Of a stretch of DNA of 9,017 nucleotides, positions 6,377 to 9,017 are shown piece by piece; positions within the stretch are counted from its first letter, which is position 1, and every line of letters begins with the position of its first letter. The position numbers and the translations under genes are program-made. The DNA lies in assembly GCA_011051635.1 (NCBI GenBank), contig DRKV01000458.1, forward strand, positions 1-9,017, written 5' to 3'. The notes below the pieces were generated by a model. The model was not told the origin of the DNA. It saw only the letters and a list, made by a program, of their open reading frames with translations, and ran no database searches. Source of the stretch: Chloroflexota bacterium (lineage in GTDB: Bacteria > Chloroflexota > Anaerolineae > Anaerolineales > DRKV01).

Positions 6377-6439
6377 ACATGACACGTGATACGTGATACT
6401 TGATACGTGATACTTGACACGTGATACTTGACACATGAC
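6377..6439. repeat. ACGTGAT-type heptamer array, nine units, running into the start codon
   Basis: Nine consecutive 7-base units from 6377: ACATGAC, ACGTGAT, ACGTGAT, ACTTGAT, ACGTGAT, ACTTGAC, ACGTGAT, ACTTGAC, ACATGAC. Variation is confined to positions 3 and 7. The ninth unit contains the ATG (6435-6437) of the plus-strand gene. No spacers separate the units, so this is not a CRISPR array. Confidence 0.92.
6400..6428 (+). promoter_or_regulatory. Promoter candidate built from the heptamer array
   Basis: TTGATA (6400-6405), exactly 17 bases, then GATACT (6423-6428) resemble sigma70 -35 and -10 boxes with optimal spacing. Counting 7 bases on gives a start point at 6435, the A of the ATG, implying a leaderless mRNA. 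That would fit the absence of a Shine-Dalgarno sequence before the gene. The repetitive sequence offers several similar boxes in other registers, so chance is possible. Confidence 0.35.
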
Positions 6440-8939
6440 ACGCCATTGGGATACCCCTAACGCCTTCCTGCTCCTCGCCGCCCTCGGCACCGTCACCGCG
6501 CGCCTGGTCGCCACGGAATGGGTCCCCCACCTGGCGCGCGCCCAGACCCTCACCCTCCTGGGAGCGCTCCTCGGTCTGGCGCTGGGATACAGCCGTTTTC
6601 GCCCCGCCGCGGCCCGTCTGTTCAACCTCATCATCGGCAGCGCGGCGGTCGTCTGGCAACTGGGGGAAACCCTGCCCGCCATCCCGTATTGGGCTGTCAG
6701 GGTCGCCATGCTGGGGGAACGCTGGCGTTACATCCTTCCCGCCTTGCGCCACGGGGAAGATATAACCGACCCGCTCTTCTTTCTCACCCTGGCCTTCATC
6801 ACCGCCTGGACGACGAGCAGCACGGCGGCCTTCCTGTGGGTACGCACCGGCAACGCCTGGAACGCCCTGCTGCTCCCCGGCATCCTCCTCTTCGGCGTCC
6901 ACATCAGCGACAAATTCTGGCCCTATCGCGCCTGGTACCTGGGCATGTACGCCTTCCTCGCTCTCCTGGTGATTGCCCGCGCCCACTACCTCCACAATCG
7001 CCGCCGCTGGATGCAGCATCACACCCGCATGCCCGCCTACCTGGGCGTGGACATCACCCGCACCGCCGTCCTCCTGGCCCTCCTCCTGCTCTTCGTCTCC
7101 TGGGCAACGCCTTCCATTGAACAGGCCGTCCCCGCCATGCAACAGACCTGGGAGACGGCCACCTCCCCCCTGCGAGAGCGCTTCCGTCCCTGGTTCGCCT
7201 CCCTGCGCGCCACCGTGGGCGTGGTCAGCGACTACTACGGAGAAACCCTCGCCCTGGGGCTGGGGCAGCCCCTCTCCGACGCGGTCGTGATGACCGTCCA
7301 GGCCCCTGCCGAACACCCCGCCGGAGTGCGCTTCTACTGGCGCGCCCGCGTCTACGACCGCTACGCCGACAACGCCTGGGAAAGCACCCTCACCGAAGAA
7401 GCCCCCATCTCCGAGAGCATCTTCCTCGACCCCGCCCTGGCTTCCCAACCCCGCTGGCGCAGCAGCCTGGTTTTCACCGTCCAGCGCCCCTTCGGGACCA
7501 TCCACGTCGCTCCTCAACCGGTGAGCGTGGACCGCCCCGGCAGGGCGCATTTCGCCCGCAACCCCGACGGCAGTCTGGACATCGGTTATCTGCAAGCCGC
7601 CCCCCTTCTCGACGCCGGAGCCTCCTACACCGTCCAGGCCGCCCTCACCGCCGCCACGATTGCCGATTTGCGCGCCGCGGGCAGCGACTACCCGGAATGG
7701 GTGCGTCAGCGCTACCTGGAACTCCCCGATGACATCACCCCGCGCACCCTTGCCCTGGCGCGGCAACTGGCCGAAGGCCGCGAGACCCCCTACGACATCG
7801 CCCAGGCCGTCACCCGGTACCTGCGCGGGGCAATCACCTACCAAACCACCATCGAAGCGCCCCCCCGCGGGCAGGAAGTGGTAGACTGGCTCCTGTTCGA
7901 GTACCGCAAGGGCTTCTGCAACTACTACGCCACCGCCGAAGTCGTCCTGCTGCGCTCCCTGGGCATCCCCGCCCGCCTTGCCGTTGGCTATGCGCAGGGC
8001 GAGTACCGTTCCCTCACCCCCGCCGAAGAAGCCCCTTCTCCCGGCGGCGAACCGGAGCGGGGGCAAAATCCCCCCGGCGCGGCTCTGGCAACCTACACCG
8101 TGCGCCAGAAAGACCTCCACGCCTGGCCCGAAGTTTACTTCCCCGGCATCGGCTGGGTGGAGTTCGAGCCGACCGCCAACCAGTCTCCCATCCTGCGGCT
8201 GAGCGGCGAGGCCATCTCCGCCCCCGCGCCTACGCCTCAGAACCAGCAGACCGCCACCGCCCGCAGTGCCGCCCCTCCCACTCCCCAGCCGCCCTCTCTC
8301 CCCGCCTCCCCCGCCCGCCGGACGCCCGCCTGGCTCCTCGTCCTGCTGCGTCTCGCCGCGGCGTTGGGCGCCTTCCTTCTCCTGCTCCTGCTCAGCCCTC
8401 AGGGGCGGTATTTCCTGCGATACCTTCTGCCGCGTGAAATCGTAAAGGTGGCGCGGCGTCTCGGGATTTCTCCCCCTGCCCGCTGGGAATCGCTCCCCGA
8501 AGACCTCCCGGAACCGCCTCCCCCTCTGGTGCTTGCCCTGGAAGCGCGGCTCCGCCGCTGGGGGATTCCACTCCCGAAGTTTCTCCGCCAATGGGCGGCC
8601 TGGGCGCGTCTCACCCCCCAGGAGCGCGCCTGGCACGAAGTCGACCGCGCCCTGCGCCGCCTGGGGGCCTCCCCCCTCCCCGCCGACACTCCCGCCGAGC
8701 GCGCCGCCCGCCTGAGCCGCCTCCTCCCCGCCGCCCGGCAGCCCGTCCAACCCCTCCTGGAGACCTGCCACAGCCTGTGCTACGCTCCCCCCCACCCCCT
8801 CCCCCCCGCCGCCCCCGCCCGCCAGGCCGCCCGGCAGGTACGCCGCCTTTCCCTCCGCGCCTGGCTGGAGCGCACCCTGGATACCCTCGGTCTGCGCGCC
8901 GCGGATGCCGGAGAACACCGGCAGAACTTCCTCCGTTGA
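6435..8939 (+). CDS. Membrane-anchored transglutaminase-like protein (TgpA/DUF3488 type)
   Basis: An 834-residue protein with a recognisable multi-part layout. Residues ~10-225 hold about six or seven membrane helices. Residues ~226-630 form an extracytoplasmic part with a transglutaminase core: Cys495 in EYRKGFCNYYATAEVVLLRSLGIPARLAVGYAQGEY, His562 in DLHAWPEVYFPGIGW, and an acid at Glu578 in FEPT, where many relatives have Asp. A Pro/Ala/Thr/Gln linker (~595-630) leads to one more helix (~632-653). The cytoplasmic tail has a DUF4129-like end (TPQERAWHEVDRALRRLGASPLPADTPAERAARLSRLLP). The family fold is papain-like; the substrate is unknown, probably a cell-envelope protein or peptide. Relatives often lie beside moxR and DUF58 genes, which are not seen here. 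The start is set by ATG 6435 just before the first helix; no Shine-Dalgarno precedes it and the codon lies within a tandem repeat. Codon choice is strongly C-ending, unlike the nuo genes. Confidence 0.9.
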   Translation: MTRHWDTPNAFLLLAALGTVTARLVATEWVPHLARAQTLTLLGALLGLALGYSRFRPAAARLFNLIIGSAAVVWQLGETLPAIPYWAVRVAMLGERWRYILPALRHGEDITDPLFFLTLAFITAWTTSSTAAFLWVRTGNAWNALLLPGILLFGVHISDKFWPYRAWYLGMYAFLALLVIARAHYLHNRRRWMQHHTRMPAYLGVDITRTAVLLALLLLFVSWATPSIEQAVPAMQQTWETATSPLRERFRPWFASLRATVGVVSDYYGETLALGLGQPLSDAVVMTVQAPAEHPAGVRFYWRARVYDRYADNAWESTLTEEAPISESIFLDPALASQPRWRSSLVFTVQRPFGTIHVAPQPVSVDRPGRAHFARNPDGSLDIGYLQAAPLLDAGASYTVQAALTAATIADLRAAGSDYPEWVRQRYLELPDDITPRTLALARQLAEGRETPYDIAQAVTRYLRGAITYQTTIEAPPRGQEVVDWLLFEYRKGFCNYYATAEVVLLRSLGIPARLAVGYAQGEYRSLTPAEEAPSPGGEPERGQNPPGAALATYTVRQKDLHAWPEVYFPGIGWVEFEPTANQSPILRLSGEAISAPAPTPQNQQTATARSAAPPTPQPPSLPASPARRTPAWLLVLLRLAAALGAFLLLLLLSPQGRYFLRYLLPREIVKVARRLGISPPARWESLPEDLPEPPPPLVLALEARLRRWGIPLPKFLRQWAAWARLTPQERAWHEVDRALRRLGASPLPADTPAERAARLSRLLPAARQPVQPLLETCHSLCYAPPHPLPPAAPARQAARQVRRLSLRAWLERTLDTLGLRAADAGEHRQNFLR

Positions 8940-8941
8940 AG

Positions 8942-9017
8942 TCCCAATCCCCCATCCCCCCTCCCCAATCCCAAATCCCTAATCCCTAATCCCTAATCCC
9001 TACTCCCCAACCTCCCC
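8942..9017. repeat. C-rich heptamer array (AATCCCT-type) after the transglutaminase gene
   Basis: It begins two bases after the TGA (8937-8939) with degenerate C-rich units (TCCCAATCCCCCATCCCCCC), then becomes regular: AATCCCA (8967), AATCCCT at 8974, 8981, 8988 and 8995, then ACTCCCC (9002), continuing to the window edge. The minus strand carries at least six G-tracts with mostly 3-4 base loops, so it can form a G-quadruplex. Bases 8964-8983 match the reverse complement of 6320-6339 at 18 of 20 positions. No hairpin terminator is visible before the edge. Confidence 0.88.

Larger units (their letters stand above)
5962..6434. other. Spacer between divergent nuoA and transglutaminase-like gene
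   Basis: 473 bases without a convincing gene. From the nuoA side it holds the nuoA ribosome binding site, a GC-rich hairpin (5975-5992), a purine-rich stretch, a perfect 12-base hairpin (6071-6101) and an AT-rich zone (about 6115-6170) with small palindromes and a weak promoter candidate. A featureless stretch follows (6171-6282). The rest is an almost unbroken block of 7-8 base tandem repeats from 6283 to the start codon of the plus-strand gene. Both transcripts must begin here. Confidence 0.85.

Noticed and set aside
6377..6439. Possible CRISPR array
   Set aside because: Units are 7 bases and contiguous, with no spacers and no cas genes in the window.
6183..8918. Long open frame (911 codons) antisense to the transglutaminase gene
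   Set aside because: Its translation is low-complexity Gly/Arg/Gln-rich with no family resemblance and ends by reading through the tandem repeats. It is the usual shadow of a C-rich gene with few stop-complement codons.
6320..8983. Insertion sequence or transposon around the transglutaminase gene
   Set aside because: The flanking inverted repeats are part of low-complexity arrays, no target-site duplication is visible, and no transposase or integrase is present.
8967..9017. Telomere-like repeat marking a linear replicon end
   Set aside because: AATCCCT resembles telomeric repeats in form, but it sits directly behind a gene, is degenerate, and has relatives in the internal spacer; the window edge is arbitrary.

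Overview
The window is a GC-rich bacterial chromosome segment with two transcription units that diverge from a repeat-filled spacer. Gene content, the membrane-arm-only arrangement of the complex I genes, the NuoL insertions and the style of the intergenic repeats fit a member of the Chloroflexota (Anaerolineae-like). That assignment is an inference from style, not from a database match.

Minus strand, 5961 down to 1: a respiratory complex I (NADH:quinone oxidoreductase) gene run in the order nuoA, nuoH, nuoJ, nuoK, nuoL, nuoM, with nuoM cut by the window edge. All are integral membrane subunits. A, H, J and K form the proximal membrane arm and quinone/proton path, and L and M are antiporter-like pumps. 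The genes for the soluble arm that normally lie between A and H (B, C, D, E, F, G), and nuoI between H and J, are absent here. nuoH-J-K-L are packed with 11-12 base gaps, and stop codons overlap the next ribosome binding site. nuoA is set apart from nuoH by 100 bases that hold an intrinsic-terminator-like hairpin.

Spacer 5962-6434 (473 bases, no convincing gene): a nuoA leader with two hairpins, an AT-rich stretch with small palindromes and a weak promoter candidate for nuoA, then about 160 bases made almost entirely of three consecutive short tandem arrays with 7-8 base units. The first is G-rich and contains a canonical four-tract G-quadruplex motif. The second has GTAC-type units. The third has nine ACGTGAT-type units.

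Plus strand, 6435-8939: one large membrane-anchored transglutaminase-like protein of the TgpA/DUF3488 architecture: N-terminal membrane helices, extracytoplasmic Cys-His-acid papain-like domain, one more helix, and a cytoplasmic DUF4129-like tail. Its start codon lies inside the last ACGTGAT-type unit, with no Shine-Dalgarno sequence. The repeats themselves can be read as a promoter whose predicted start point is the ATG. From 8942 to the window end another heptamer array (AATCCCT-type) begins directly after the stop codon. A 20-base element of it is an 18/20 inverted copy of part of the upstream G-rich array. The gene is therefore bracketed by related heptanucleotide repeats in opposite orientation, which is the least ordinary feature of the window.
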